Shown: in pieces, positions 45,341-54,503 of the stretch | Numbering within the stretch: the first letter of the stretch is position 1 | Layout of the letters: every line of letters starts with the position of its first letter | Assembly: GCA_016716665.1 (NCBI GenBank) | Contig: JADJVH010000009.1 | Coordinates: 1-64,000, forward strand | Length of the DNA stretch: 64,000 nt | Reading direction: 5' to 3' | Origin: Candidatus Opimibacter iunctus | GTDB lineage: Bacteria > Bacteroidota > Bacteroidia > Chitinophagales > Saprospiraceae | Made by a program: the position numbers and the translations under genes | Notes under the pieces: model-generated | The model's database searches: none | What the model was told of the DNA's origin: nothing | The model's input: only the letters and a program-made list of their open reading frames with translations

Positions 45341-46667
45341 TAGCATCCCGAAGTACTTCCTGCTTACAGGGTTATTCCTCCTGGTCATTGGAATGTTTTA
45401 TGGTGTACTCGGTGGTTTCCAATATCTGATCCAGGGATTCCTCAAGTCATGGTTATCTTTTGACAAGGTCAGGCCACTGCATGTTTCATCAGTAGTCTTC
45501 TGGATCATCCTTGGTGCATCAGGAAGTGCACTGACGTATATGCAGGAACACACCGGTAAGGGATTGCGATGGCCGGTGCTGGCATATGCTCAGTTCGTTG
45601 TATTTGTCGTATCCATTTTTGCGATCCTCTTCTCTTATGTCTTTGGCATGTTTGGAGGCCGCGAGTACTGGGAGTTTAATCCATGGTTTGCACTGCCCAT
45701 TACGATTGGCTGGATCATGTTTGTCATCAATTTTATAGCCTCCATTGGCTCCCTGAGGAACCAACCGGTGTATGTCTGGCAATGGTTGACCGGAGTGGTC
45801 TTTTTCCTCTTTACATTTCTCGAATCCTACCTGTGGATCATTCCTTATTTCAGGGACAATGTCATCAATGATATGACAGTGCAATGGAAGGCGTACGGGT
45901 CTATGGTAGGCGCATGGAATATGCTCATCTACGGTTGCAGTATGTTCCTCTTGACTAAGATCAGTGGTGACCAGTCTATTGCGCATTCGAGGATGGCTTT
46001 TGCACTTTACTTCACCGGGTTGTTCAACCTGATGTTCAACTGGGGGCATCATATCTATACGTTACCGACGCATGATTTTATCAAGCATGTCAGTTATATC
46101 GTGAGCATGACCGAACTCGCGATCCTCGGCAGGATCCTTTGGCTGTGGAGATCTTCTCTCCGGGAGGCCCGTAAGCATTTGCACTTCACCCCTTACCGCC
46201 TGGTTGTTGCCGCTGACCTCTGGGTCTTGCTGACCCTTGCGCTGGCCATTGTCATGTCTGTCCCGGCGATCAATGTCTATACCCATGGCACGCATGTGAC
46301 AGTTGCACATACGATGGGTGCTACTATCGGCATTAACTCATTCTTACTGCTCGCATTTGTTGCGGATATCCTCACCAGGGGAGGGCAGGTGCCTTTTGTA
46401 TCAGAAAGATTGTTTCGCCGCGGCTTGCTCCTGGCCAATGGTTCACTTCTTATTTTCTGGATCAGCCTCATTGTAGCAGGCATACTCAAGGCAAGGTGGC
46501 AGGTGATGGAGACCAGGACTGCGTTCAGCCTCATGATGCTCCAGTTACGCCCTGTCTTTATTGTCTTCACCCTGTCAGGCATTGTGCTGATGACGGGCCT
46601 CTGCATGGTTGTCTATTCATTGTTTAGAAATTATACCTCTACTTTTTCTTCAGATAAACTATCATAG
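45315..46667 (+). CDS. norB: Nitric oxide reductase large subunit (NorB)
   Basis: A 450-residue heme-copper oxidase-superfamily protein with about 12 membrane helices. Key signs are VRPLHVSSVVFWIILGASGS with an early His ligand, FGMFGGREYWEFNPW as in NorB GREYxE blocks, FNWGHHIYTLP with the paired His of the binuclear site, and THGTHVTVAHTMGATIGI with further heme ligands. The 450-residue length matches the cytochrome-dependent enzyme, not the longer quinol NorZ. It starts at 45315 inside the end of norC, so it is translationally coupled. NorD and NorQ, often needed for assembly, are not in the window. Confidence 0.88.
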   Translation: MAPSNSNSSSIPKYFLLTGLFLLVIGMFYGVLGGFQYLIQGFLKSWLSFDKVRPLHVSSVVFWIILGASGSALTYMQEHTGKGLRWPVLAYAQFVVFVVSIFAILFSYVFGMFGGREYWEFNPWFALPITIGWIMFVINFIASIGSLRNQPVYVWQWLTGVVFFLFTFLESYLWIIPYFRDNVINDMTVQWKAYGSMVGAWNMLIYGCSMFLLTKISGDQSIAHSRMAFALYFTGLFNLMFNWGHHIYTLPTHDFIKHVSYIVSMTELAILGRILWLWRSSLREARKHLHFTPYRLVVAADLWVLLTLALAIVMSVPAINVYTHGTHVTVAHTMGATIGINSFLLLAFVADILTRGGQVPFVSERLFRRGLLLANGSLLIFWISLIVAGILKARWQVMETRTAFSLMMLQLRPVFIVFTLSGIVLMTGLCMVVYSLFRNYTSTFSSDKLS

Positions 46668-46684
46668 CAGGTATTGTTGGTGCC

Positions 46685-46880
46685 TCCTATCTCCTGCTCC
46701 CTGCTCCCTTGCTCCCTCGCTCCCTTGCTCCCTCGCGCTCACCCACACCCATGCCTCTCACTGTCTCACCGTCCCACTTTCTTACACTTCTCTCTTTCTC
46801 AGAATCACATTTTCGCACGGAGTACACGGAGTTTTCGCACAGAGTGCACGGAGTTTTCGCGCGGAGTACACAGAGAGTAT
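46685..46880. repeat. Low-complexity spacer after norB
   Basis: CTCCCTTGCTCCCTCG tract, then TCTCACCGTCCCACTTTCTT, then three TTTTCGC(A/G)C(G/A)GAGT(A/G)CAC units (46806-46875) like those at 41685. Confidence 0.6.
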
Positions 46881-46917
46881 TATAGCTAATTTCTTCCTCA
46901 TGATATTGCTCAATGCT

Positions 46918-47212
46918 AACTGCTCCCTTGCTCCCTTGATCCCTTGCTCCCTTGCTCCCTTGATCCCTTGTTCCCTTGCTCCCTTGATCCCTTGCTCCCT
47001 TGCTCCCTTGATCCCTTGTTCCCTTGCTCCCTTGATCCCTTGCTCCCTTGCTCCCTTGTTCCCTTGCTCCCTTGATCCCTTGCTCCCTTGATCCCTTGCT
47101 CCTTTGATCCCTTGCTCCTTTGATCCCTTGCTCCCTTGCTCCTTTGATCCCTTGCTCCCTTGCTCCCTTGTTCCCTTGATCCCTTGATCCCTTGCTCCCT
47201 CGCGCTCACTCA
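46918..47212. repeat. CTCCCTTGATCCCTTG tandem array
   Basis: About 290 bases of eight-base units, CTCCCTTG, ATCCCTTG and TTCCCTTG, in irregular order, with a 16-base super-period in places. No conserved spacers, so it is not CRISPR. The reverse strand is open and would encode a Lys/Gly/Arg/Glu/Gln-rich peptide, judged an artefact. It ends about 155 bases before ppdK. Confidence 0.85.
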
Positions 47213-47365
47213 CACCCATGCCTCTTACTTTCTCACTGTCTTACCTTCTTACACTATTCGCTTTTGCTGCAGCAAAAGAATGACCAAAATCACCCCCACC
47301 CCTGACCTGTGTTGTCCGTTTTTTACATGCTTTGCCTTACCTCTGCAGGGAAGAAAAATCTGATT

Positions 47366-50119
47366 ATGGCAACAAGAATTAAAGCCGGAAAGTATGTCTA
47401 CTTCTTCGGCGGCGGCAAAGCCGATGGCAATGAATCCATGAAGAATTTATTAGGCGGTAAAGGTGCCAACCTTGCAGAAATGGCCGGACATCCAAGTCTC
47501 CGCCTGCCTGTTCCACCAGGATTTACGGTGACGACAGAGGTATGCACGTATTACTACGACCACAAGAAGACATATCCCAAGACCGTAAAGGCTCAGGTTG
47601 AAGAAGCCCTTGCTAAAATGGAAAAGCTCACCCGCAAGACCTTTGGTGATGCTAAAAATCCATTGCTGGTGTCGATCCGTTCAGGCGCACGCCGCAGTAT
47701 GCCCGGAATGATGGAGACGGTACTCAATGTGGGATTAAATGAAGAGACGATCAAAGGGATCATTGCCCATAGTGGTGATGAGCGTTTTGCCTATGATGCA
47801 TACAGACGCCTCATCATGATGTATGCCGATGTGGTCATGGAGAAAGGTGGAGGTATCGAAGTGAAAAACGGAAAAGGCATTCGTAAGCAACTCGATGAAA
47901 AGCTGGAACACATCAAGCATAAACAGGGATATTCAAGCGATACAGAACTCACCGTACCTGAGCTCAAAGCCCTGGTAAAAGATTATAAGAAGACGATTAA
48001 GAAAGTATTGGGCACTGATTTTCCCGAAGACCCATGGAAGCAGCTGTGGGGCGGCATCGGTGCAGTGTTTGGCAGTTGGAATGGCAAGCGTGCAGTAGAA
48101 TATCGCCGCATTGAAAAGATCCCGGATGAATGGGGTACTGCTGTGAATGTCCAGGCGATGGTGTTTGGCAACATGGGCAATGACAGTTGCACAGGTGTCG
48201 CCTTCACCCGTAATCCCGGATCAGGGGAAAATAAATTTTATGGAGAATATCTTGTCAATGCGCAGGGTGAAGACGTCGTCGCAGGAATAAGGACACCGGC
48301 CCCGGTCAACGAATATTCCATGAATGACCAGAGCAGGCAATTCACCTCTCTTGAAAAACTCATGCCTGAGTTGTACAAAGAACTGTACAGCTATCAGAAG
48401 CGATTGGAGCAGCATTACAAGGATATGCAGGATATTGAATTTACCATCGAAAGGGGTAAGCTGTATATGCTGCAGTGTCGTGTAGGAAAACGCAACGGGA
48501 TCGCGGCGGTCCGCATGGCTACTGAAATGTATAAGGAGAAACTGATTGATATCAAGACTGCCGTGCAGCGTGTCGGACCAAACCAACTTGTGGAGCTCTT
48601 GCTTCCGATGCTGGATCCAAAGGCTGAGCTGTTGCTAAAACCCATTGCAAAGGGATTACCTGCCGGACCAGGGGGAGCCAAGGGCCGGGTGGTATTTACA
48701 TCCGATGATGCGGTAGAGTGGGCCCACAGAGGAGAGAAAGTAATCCTGGTGCGTGAAGAGACATCCCCTGAAGATGTAGATGGCATGCACAAGTCCCAGG
48801 CTATCCTGACGACCAAGGGAGGTATGACCTCGCATGCTGCATTGGTGGCAAGGGGATGGGGTAAATGTTGTATCGTAGGATGCGGAGATATTGAAATCCG
48901 TATGGATTCAAAGACATTCCATGCAAAGGATGGCACCGTGATCAAGGAAGGAGACTGGGTGAGCCTGAATGGAACGAGAGGGTTAGTGTACGAAGGCAGC
49001 ATGGCGCTGACGGATATAGATCTGGATCAGAATCAGTCGTACAAAGACCTGATGAAGCTGGTCGACAAGACAAAGGTATTAGGGGTAAGGACAAATGCTG
49101 ATACACCAAAGGATGCAGCTCAGGCTTTGAAGTTTGGTGCAGAAGGAATTGGGTTGTTCCGCACCGAGCACATGTTTTATGGAGAGGGTAGTGAGCGCCC
49201 ATTGTTCCTGTTGCGTAAGATGATCATGAGCAAGACAGAGCTGGAGAGGCGTACTGCGCTCAATGAGTTGTACACCTTTGTTAAAAAGGATTTCAAGGAC
49301 ACCCTTGAAGTGATGAATGGACGACCTGTGACGTTCCGCCTGCTCGATCCTCCATTGCATGAGTTTGTGCCGCATGATTCAGAAAAATTGCACCAGCTCG
49401 CCAAGGAATTGGGGATCAGCATGAGCATCCTGAGAAGGCGTGTACTCGCGTTGCATGAAAACAATCCTATGCTGGGCCATCGCGGGGTGCGTCTGGGAGT
49501 CAGCTATCCGGAGATCACAGAGATGCAGGTGAGGGCTATCCTTGAAGCTACTGCAGAATTGCTCAAAGCGGGTAAAAAAGCATATCCCGAGATCATGATT
49601 CCGGTAACCTGCACGGTCAATGAACTGAGTCATCAGAAAGAAATTGTAGACAGGGTCTATAAGGAAGTGCTGGTCAAGTCAAAACTGAAGAAGATACCTT
49701 ATCTCTATGGTACGATGATTGAGATCCCGAGGGCTGCCCTCAAGGCCAATCACATGGCACTGGTAGCGGATTTCTTCAGCTTCGGTACCAATGACCTAAC
49801 ACAGATGAGCTTTGGATTCAGCCGGGATGATATCGGCGGCTTCCTGCCCATCTATCTGGACCAGAAACTGTTGAAGGATGATCCGTTTGTGACCATTGAC
49901 CAGGATGGCGTAGGCGAACTGATCAAAATAGGAACAGAGCGAGGTCGTGCGACTAAGCCAAAATTAAAAGTAGGAATCTGCGGTGAACACGGCGGCGATG
50001 CCGAGAGTGTCAAATTCTGTCATCGCATAGGCATGAATTATGTCAGCTGTTCACCTTTCAGGGTGCCAATCGCCAGATTGGCCGCCGCTCAGGCAGCCCT
50101 GGAGAAACCAGGGAAGTAA
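47366..50119 (+). CDS. ppdK: Pyruvate, phosphate dikinase
   Basis: A 917-residue enzyme that interconverts pyruvate, ATP and phosphate with PEP, AMP and diphosphate. The N-terminal ATP-grasp domain opens with MATRIKAGKYVYFFGGGKAD and MKNLLGGKGANLAEMA. The phospho-His loop is GGMTSHAALVARGWGKCCIVG (about residue 490). The C-terminal PEP/pyruvate barrel has EGIGLFRTEHMF, DFFSFGTNDLTQM and GICGEHGGD. The start at 47366 is where the family sequence begins; the upstream in-frame extension is not conserved. It has its own strong terminator. The enzyme is common in Bacteroidota, where it links glycolysis and gluconeogenesis. Confidence 0.95.
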   Translation: MATRIKAGKYVYFFGGGKADGNESMKNLLGGKGANLAEMAGHPSLRLPVPPGFTVTTEVCTYYYDHKKTYPKTVKAQVEEALAKMEKLTRKTFGDAKNPLLVSIRSGARRSMPGMMETVLNVGLNEETIKGIIAHSGDERFAYDAYRRLIMMYADVVMEKGGGIEVKNGKGIRKQLDEKLEHIKHKQGYSSDTELTVPELKALVKDYKKTIKKVLGTDFPEDPWKQLWGGIGAVFGSWNGKRAVEYRRIEKIPDEWGTAVNVQAMVFGNMGNDSCTGVAFTRNPGSGENKFYGEYLVNAQGEDVVAGIRTPAPVNEYSMNDQSRQFTSLEKLMPELYKELYSYQKRLEQHYKDMQDIEFTIERGKLYMLQCRVGKRNGIAAVRMATEMYKEKLIDIKTAVQRVGPNQLVELLLPMLDPKAELLLKPIAKGLPAGPGGAKGRVVFTSDDAVEWAHRGEKVILVREETSPEDVDGMHKSQAILTTKGGMTSHAALVARGWGKCCIVGCGDIEIRMDSKTFHAKDGTVIKEGDWVSLNGTRGLVYEGSMALTDIDLDQNQSYKDLMKLVDKTKVLGVRTNADTPKDAAQALKFGAEGIGLFRTEHMFYGEGSERPLFLLRKMIMSKTELERRTALNELYTFVKKDFKDTLEVMNGRPVTFRLLDPPLHEFVPHDSEKLHQLAKELGISMSILRRRVLALHENNPMLGHRGVRLGVSYPEITEMQVRAILEATAELLKAGKKAYPEIMIPVTCTVNELSHQKEIVDRVYKEVLVKSKLKKIPYLYGTMIEIPRAALKANHMALVADFFSFGTNDLTQMSFGFSRDDIGGFLPIYLDQKLLKDDPFVTIDQDGVGELIKIGTERGRATKPKLKVGICGEHGGDAESVKFCHRIGMNYVSCSPFRVPIARLAAAQAALEKPGK

Positions 50120-50136
50120 GCAATCCTGGACGTAAG

Positions 50137-50174
50137 ATACCCGGAACATCAACTGTTCCGGGTATTTTTTTTTT
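50137..50174 (+). terminator. Rho-independent terminator of ppdK
   Basis: ATACCCGGAACA and TGTTCCGGGTAT form a 12-pair stem with a four-base loop, followed by ten T residues. It lies 18 bases after the ppdK stop. Confidence 0.92.
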
Positions 50175-50309
50175 AGAACATGGAAGGCGTGCAGGCCCTT
50201 GGAAGAGAATTGGCAGATATCGAATTCCTGATTTGAATTAAGTTTAGACTTATTCATCCTTGCCTTCTCATTCGCTGACAGTTTTTCAAATTTTCAAGTC
50301 ACCATTTAC

Positions 50310-50430
50310 CATTTCCTGAATACTGCCCACCGGCTTCTGCATACTGTCGATTGCCCACTGCCCACTGCCTACTGCCCACCGCCTACTGCCCACTGCATAC
50401 TGGCTGCTGCCCACTGCATACTACCGATTC
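50310..50430. repeat. CTGCCCACTGCATA low-complexity tract
   Basis: Repeats of TGCCCACTGCCTACTGCC and ACTGCATACTG in the 469-base spacer after ppdK. Similar in kind to the other tracts but with a different unit. The rest of the spacer holds no clear gene. Confidence 0.65.
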
Positions 50431-50684
50431 ATGAATTTCCCCGTTCGTAGCATGAATTGTCATGTTCGGTAAGTTTCATTATACACCTCTTTATAATTAA
50501 TCCGTGTTTTGGAATTGAATTGAATGCACATCCGGATTTGAAGGATAAAGCAAGATCAAGACAATCACGTCCAACAAACACGTAACAAATGAAAGACACG
50601 ACAAAGCGAGGGATACTCGGAGAGGAGATGCTGGATTTTTTTCTGGAAGCTTTTGTTTCAAGTCGGTGTGCTATAAAAGTGACC

Positions 50685-51548
50685 ATGCGGAAGGGTCAAA
50701 GGTTGTGTGAAAGTTATGTAGTAAACCTCGCTCGCTTGAAAGGTATTGATTACAGATCCCTTGTGGCATATAGGTTTTGGCTGCTTTTGCTGGTGACAGT
50801 GATGACTGGTCATCTGTCTGCCCAGGTCAATGGTGATGAAGATTCCGGAAGTGCTGAATGGAAGATGTGGAGCACAGCGGCTATGGATATTGGATTCTCC
50901 AAAAAGGCTGAAATGTCCCTCGCGTATCTGAGATCCTATGCATTGGATAATCAAATGCAGGTGGAATTTAACCAGGCCAGTCTTTCATTGAGTTATGATA
51001 TCTCAAAGCATCTTGAGACCAAGGCTGGATATATACGTACCCAATCAGCAACCTCAGATAAGAATACTTCCCGTTATTTCCTGCGCACTATGTTCAAGAT
51101 CAATCTCAATGATAAGTTTAAATGGACCAATGGGGTGCAGGCCGAAAAGCACTCCGTAAATGAACGCAGGTTTGATTACCGGTTGATTTTTATTACCAGG
51201 TTGGAACTACGGAAACGATTAGAATTCCTCAGCTTGTCCCCTTCCGTTTCCTATTGGGTTTTCTACAATATCGGCGGATCGGCTATTCAGTATTATGATC
51301 TTGAAGGCCATCCAACCGTAAAAGTCGCACCGGAAGGAATGCACAGGGCCAGGTTGTGGGTCAATCTCAACAGTAAAATTTCAGATGCAGTATCCGTCTC
51401 TGTGTATTATCTCCGGCAATTTGAATTCAATCTCGTAGGACAGGAGACCCGGATCAATGTGACCAATCCGGTCACCGGAAAGATTGCCCGACCATACAGC
51501 AATTACAATGTAGCCGGCATCACCTTAAAACTCAATCTTGATTTATAA
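50685..51548 (+). CDS. DUF2490-like outer-membrane beta-barrel protein
   Basis: A barrel-type outer-membrane protein. The mature part has about ten amphipathic strands with alternating aromatic residues (AEMSLAYLRSYALDNQMQ, FDYRLIFITRLELRKRLEF, SPSVSYWVFYNIGGSAI, AVSVSVYYLRQFEFNLVGQ) and ends in a strand (YNVAGITLKLNLDL) with the hydrophobic last residues read by the BAM machinery. A signal peptide is evident as YRFWLLLLVTVMTGHLSAQ. The start is uncertain: GTG 50763 gives the cleanest signal, ATG 50685 and ATG 50589 extend it. The layout matches DUF2490 proteins of Bacteroidota. It is 31 bases before the P-loop gene, so it belongs to a three-gene cassette. Confidence 0.7.
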   Translation: MRKGQRLCESYVVNLARLKGIDYRSLVAYRFWLLLLVTVMTGHLSAQVNGDEDSGSAEWKMWSTAAMDIGFSKKAEMSLAYLRSYALDNQMQVEFNQASLSLSYDISKHLETKAGYIRTQSATSDKNTSRYFLRTMFKINLNDKFKWTNGVQAEKHSVNERRFDYRLIFITRLELRKRLEFLSLSPSVSYWVFYNIGGSAIQYYDLEGHPTVKVAPEGMHRARLWVNLNSKISDAVSVSVYYLRQFEFNLVGQETRINVTNPVTGKIARPYSNYNVAGITLKLNLDL

Positions 51549-51579
51549 AATCTAATTCACATCTAAAAATCATCAACAC

Positions 51580-52635
51580 ATGGAAACCAGAATTAAAAAA
51601 ACGTATGTGTGCCGGAATATTTCGGACTACAATCTGCTCACCGCAGTACCTCATCATTATGTGCTGCAGGTAGGTGATGTCGGGGTATTTGAAGTACTGG
51701 AGATCGGGAAGCATTCTCGTGTGCAAGCGGCTTCTAAACTCAATGCGACAATCATTGAAGGGGACAGGATCATGGCTGCATTTGGCACCCGGTATGCTAC
51801 TGCGCAGATCGAAGGATATATGCCTGACCATGTGGACCAGGAACTGCACATCCTTGGCGCAGGCGGTACAGTAGGCGTGGTCAGGAGTATGCATACCAAC
51901 TATGAGCGGGTGGGACCTACAACGCTAAGGCTGGTTGGATTGGTAACAGATATGGATGGACACGTGATCAATACAAAGAAGATGGAGCAGCGGCGGATGA
52001 CCAGGTTTAGCACTACAGGCGGATCTTCTGCCAAAGTCATCCTCTCGCTCGGCTCATCTATGGATAGTGGCAAGACCACATCAGCAGCCTACCTCGTCCA
52101 TGGATTGAAGAAAGCAGGCAAGCGAGTGGCGTATATCAAGCTGACCGGAACCATCTATACCAAGGATGCTGATCTGGCGTATGACCTGGGCGCTGATATC
52201 TCAACTGATTTCGGCGAGTTTGGTTTTCCGTCCACCTATCTGTGCAATGAGAAGGAACTATTGGATCTCTATGCCTCCCTGATATCCATCGTCATGCCCG
52301 AAGACCCTGACTATATCATCATGGAGATTGCTGATGGCCTGTATGAAAGAGAAACAAAGATGTTGCTCACCAATCCAGGGTTTATCAGCACCATTGATGG
52401 TGTCATGTTTTCTGCAGGGGACAGTCTGGCAGCTATACAAGGCATAGAGGTGCTCAACAAATGGGGGATTTATCCGGATTGTATTGGTGGCTTATTTACG
52501 ACCAGCCCGTTATTGATCCAGGAGGTACGCGACAATACATTTGTGCCCGTTTATACCATTCATGAGTTGGCCCACGGCAATATTGCCACCGGTATTTTTC
52601 AACGCAAGCTTGAACTGGTCAGGTCAGGAGCCTGA
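51580..52635 (+). CDS. SIMIBI-like P-loop protein with novel N-terminal domain
   Basis: A 351-residue soluble protein. Residues 1-145 form a domain I do not recognise (LQVGDVGVFEVLEIGKHSRV, IMAAFGTRYATAQIEGYMP). The P-loop is LSLGSSMDSGKTTSAAYLVH: GSSMDSGKT at 158-166 has the spacing of dethiobiotin-synthetase/MinD-like (SIMIBI) enzymes such as GTDTGVGKT, not of ABC ATPases. Next come AYIKLTGTIYTKDADLAYD, STYLCNEKELLDLY and a likely Walker B, DYIIMEIADGLYERETKML. No ABC signature (LSGGQ) exists. This C-terminal half resembles DUF1611-type P-loop domains. The protein probably transfers phosphate or ligates a small substrate. It lies 47 bases upstream of an ABC membrane-domain gene. Confidence 0.6.
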   Translation: METRIKKTYVCRNISDYNLLTAVPHHYVLQVGDVGVFEVLEIGKHSRVQAASKLNATIIEGDRIMAAFGTRYATAQIEGYMPDHVDQELHILGAGGTVGVVRSMHTNYERVGPTTLRLVGLVTDMDGHVINTKKMEQRRMTRFSTTGGSSAKVILSLGSSMDSGKTTSAAYLVHGLKKAGKRVAYIKLTGTIYTKDADLAYDLGADISTDFGEFGFPSTYLCNEKELLDLYASLISIVMPEDPDYIIMEIADGLYERETKMLLTNPGFISTIDGVMFSAGDSLAAIQGIEVLNKWGIYPDCIGGLFTTSPLLIQEVRDNTFVPVYTIHELAHGNIATGIFQRKLELVRSGA

Positions 52636-52682
52636 GGTCAACAGGATGCTTTAGTTGAGTATTTAATTAAAATATAATCAGG

Positions 52683-53723
52683 ATGAAAAAAGGTATACTT
52701 ATCCACAACCGTTACATTGCAGATCACCTTCGTCGGTACAGCCTGGTGTTTTATGGCGTCCTGATCATTGGCCTGTTCAATAGTCTGGTCACTTTTTTAT
52801 TGCCGGTTTCTGTCGGTGAGTTCTTTACGCTCTTTTATCATACAGGAAGCACAAAGGGGGAATTCCTTCACTTGATCGGGATACAATTGAGTGCGCTCAG
52901 TCAGTTCTGGCTATTCTTTATGATCCTGTTAATTGCCAAAGGCATTTTGACTTTTGCTGAAAACTATGGGACGTTCAGACAAGGCGAGCTCTTTGCCAGG
53001 GATACCAGGGAAAAGGTATTTACAGCACAGATGGCCTGGAGCATGTCAGCCATGCCTGGACACTCAGCCGGTAAATACCTCCTGCGCTATAGCAATGACA
53101 TGAAGAGTATTCAATTATTTCTCACCAAGGGGGTCATTGAGGGTATCAGGAGTACCTTGTTTTTAGTCATAGGCCTGGTGGTGTTGTTCAGGATTCACTG
53201 GGGGCTGACATTGACTATCCTTGCCCTCCTGGCTGGAGTTATGCTGTGCATTTATCTATTTGCAGGTCACCAGACAGCTTTTATCATGACTAGCCGCTCT
53301 GCGAGAAGCAGGCTGCTGGCCTATGTGTCCCGCCAGTTTAGCCGGTTCAGGAAATTGAAGGAAAGGCAGTTAGAAAGAGTGTCGATAGCAGGGTTTGTGG
53401 AGAAATCCACTTCGTTGTACGATGCCAACATGAAATATAACAGGACAGAGAGTATAATCCTTGCGCTTGTCCCTGTGCTCATATTTGCGATTACAGGTAT
53501 TGTGTTATGGAGCCTGGTTTTCCTTAAAGGGACGATCTCAGCATCGGAGGGGTTGATGTTTGTATTGATCCTCCTGCTGATGGAAGGTGGTATGCGCCAG
53601 TTGCTGAAAGTCCCGACGTATATTAATAAGGGCAAAATCTCACTCTATAAGATTGATAAACTTATCTTAGAACCTGGCCCGTTGCCCAATAGACATCAGG
53701 ATATTCTCCTCAAAGCTTCCTGA
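52683..53723 (+). CDS. ABC-exporter membrane domain without ATPase domain
   Basis: A 346-residue protein with about six membrane helices (RRYSLVFYGVLIIGLFNSLV, ALSQFWLFFMILLIAKGIL, GIRSTLFLVIGLVVLFRIHW, GLTLTILALLAGVMLCIYLF, ESIILALVPVLIFAITGIVL, GLMFVLILLLMEGGMRQLL) in the layout of a type I ABC exporter, including the long cytoplasmic stretches (GELFARDTREKVFTAQMAWS, VSRQFSRFRKLKERQLERVS) that contact the nucleotide-binding domain. The usual ATPase domain is absent: the protein stops after a short helix (KISLYKIDKLILE) and the next gene is on the other strand. No Walker A or LSGGQ exists. It may pair with an ATPase elsewhere, or with the P-loop gene just upstream. Confidence 0.7.
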   Translation: MKKGILIHNRYIADHLRRYSLVFYGVLIIGLFNSLVTFLLPVSVGEFFTLFYHTGSTKGEFLHLIGIQLSALSQFWLFFMILLIAKGILTFAENYGTFRQGELFARDTREKVFTAQMAWSMSAMPGHSAGKYLLRYSNDMKSIQLFLTKGVIEGIRSTLFLVIGLVVLFRIHWGLTLTILALLAGVMLCIYLFAGHQTAFIMTSRSARSRLLAYVSRQFSRFRKLKERQLERVSIAGFVEKSTSLYDANMKYNRTESIILALVPVLIFAITGIVLWSLVFLKGTISASEGLMFVLILLLMEGGMRQLLKVPTYINKGKISLYKIDKLILEPGPLPNRHQDILLKAS

Positions 53724-53790
53724 AAGCAGACCGAACAGGAAACCTGCACCCATCTCCTAATTCCTGTTCCCTAACTCCTGTCTCCTGCTA

Positions 53791-54444
53791 TTAATAGATG
53801 ATCTCATGTTCAAATTCCCCGGGTTTTTGAAGAAACAGCTTCCAGAAAATCTCTGCAATAGCAGCCGGATTGTATTTGTCATCTGATGGTTGGACATACC
53901 CGCGCACGATCACTTGTGCGATGTGTACATGTGTGCCATCTACTTTTTTCTGAAACGCCTGGACCATATTGCGCTGTGCAGCTTTTCCCACGCTCAAGGC
54001 GGTCATACGTGGATCGCCATGGAGGGAGAGGCCACCACCGGTCACAAACAATTTTCCTCTGTTTTGATCAAGGGAATAGGGTAGGACCATCTTCATCAGG
54101 TTGAAATAGCCTCCTACAGAAATATCCATCATCGCCTTGATGGTATCCCAGTCCTGCTCAAGGATATCCTTATTGGATGCCCCCGATGGATTGTACAGGA
54201 TCATATCCGCTTCACCGGGTTCTCCGCTGATCTTGCCCAAGGCCTGTTTTAGTGATTTCTCGTTGGCAACATCGCCTACAGCATAGGTGCCATCAATGCC
54301 TTCAGCTTTCAATTCACTGATCAGTTGCCTGAGTTTATCTTCGTTGCGCGCGATGAGGGCTATCCTGTACCCTTCTTTACCAAATTTCTTAGCAACACCA
54401 CTACTGATACCAGGCCCTGCACCTATTATAATCACCAATCCCAT
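53791..54444 (-). CDS. Short-chain dehydrogenase-like protein lacking catalytic Tyr
   Basis: A 217-residue Rossmann protein. The cofactor loop is IIIGAGPGISSGVAKKFG and the NAD-linked ILYNPSGAS replaces the usual NNAG. The active-site stretch PRMTALSVGKAAQRN keeps Lys154, but the Tyr of YxxxK is Leu150, so normal proton transfer is lost. The Ser of the triad is present near residue 140 (GGGLSLHG). The protein may bind NAD(P) without catalysing standard oxidoreduction, or act on another chemistry. Ends with FLQKPGEFEHEIIY. It converges with the ABC membrane gene and is not part of that cassette. The 3' side is a CTCCTGTCTCCTGC tract. Confidence 0.75.
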   Translation of the reverse strand: MGLVIIIGAGPGISSGVAKKFGKEGYRIALIARNEDKLRQLISELKAEGIDGTYAVGDVANEKSLKQALGKISGEPGEADMILYNPSGASNKDILEQDWDTIKAMMDISVGGYFNLMKMVLPYSLDQNRGKLFVTGGGLSLHGDPRMTALSVGKAAQRNMVQAFQKKVDGTHVHIAQVIVRGYVQPSDDKYNPAAIAEIFWKLFLQKPGEFEHEIIY

Positions 54445-54503
54445 GATTTCTATGTGTTTTGATTACTAAAACAAAATTTGGCCTGATTGTTTTACTTTTT
54501 CTT

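Noticed and set aside
46918..47212. Possible CRISPR array
   Set aside because: The units are only eight bases, with no constant repeat plus variable spacer structure and no cas genes.
46782..47219. Long minus-strand ORF of Gly/Lys/Glu/Gln repeats
   Set aside because: It is translated from the CTCCCTTG low-complexity array; no start context, no homologue pattern, and other frames through the array are open too.
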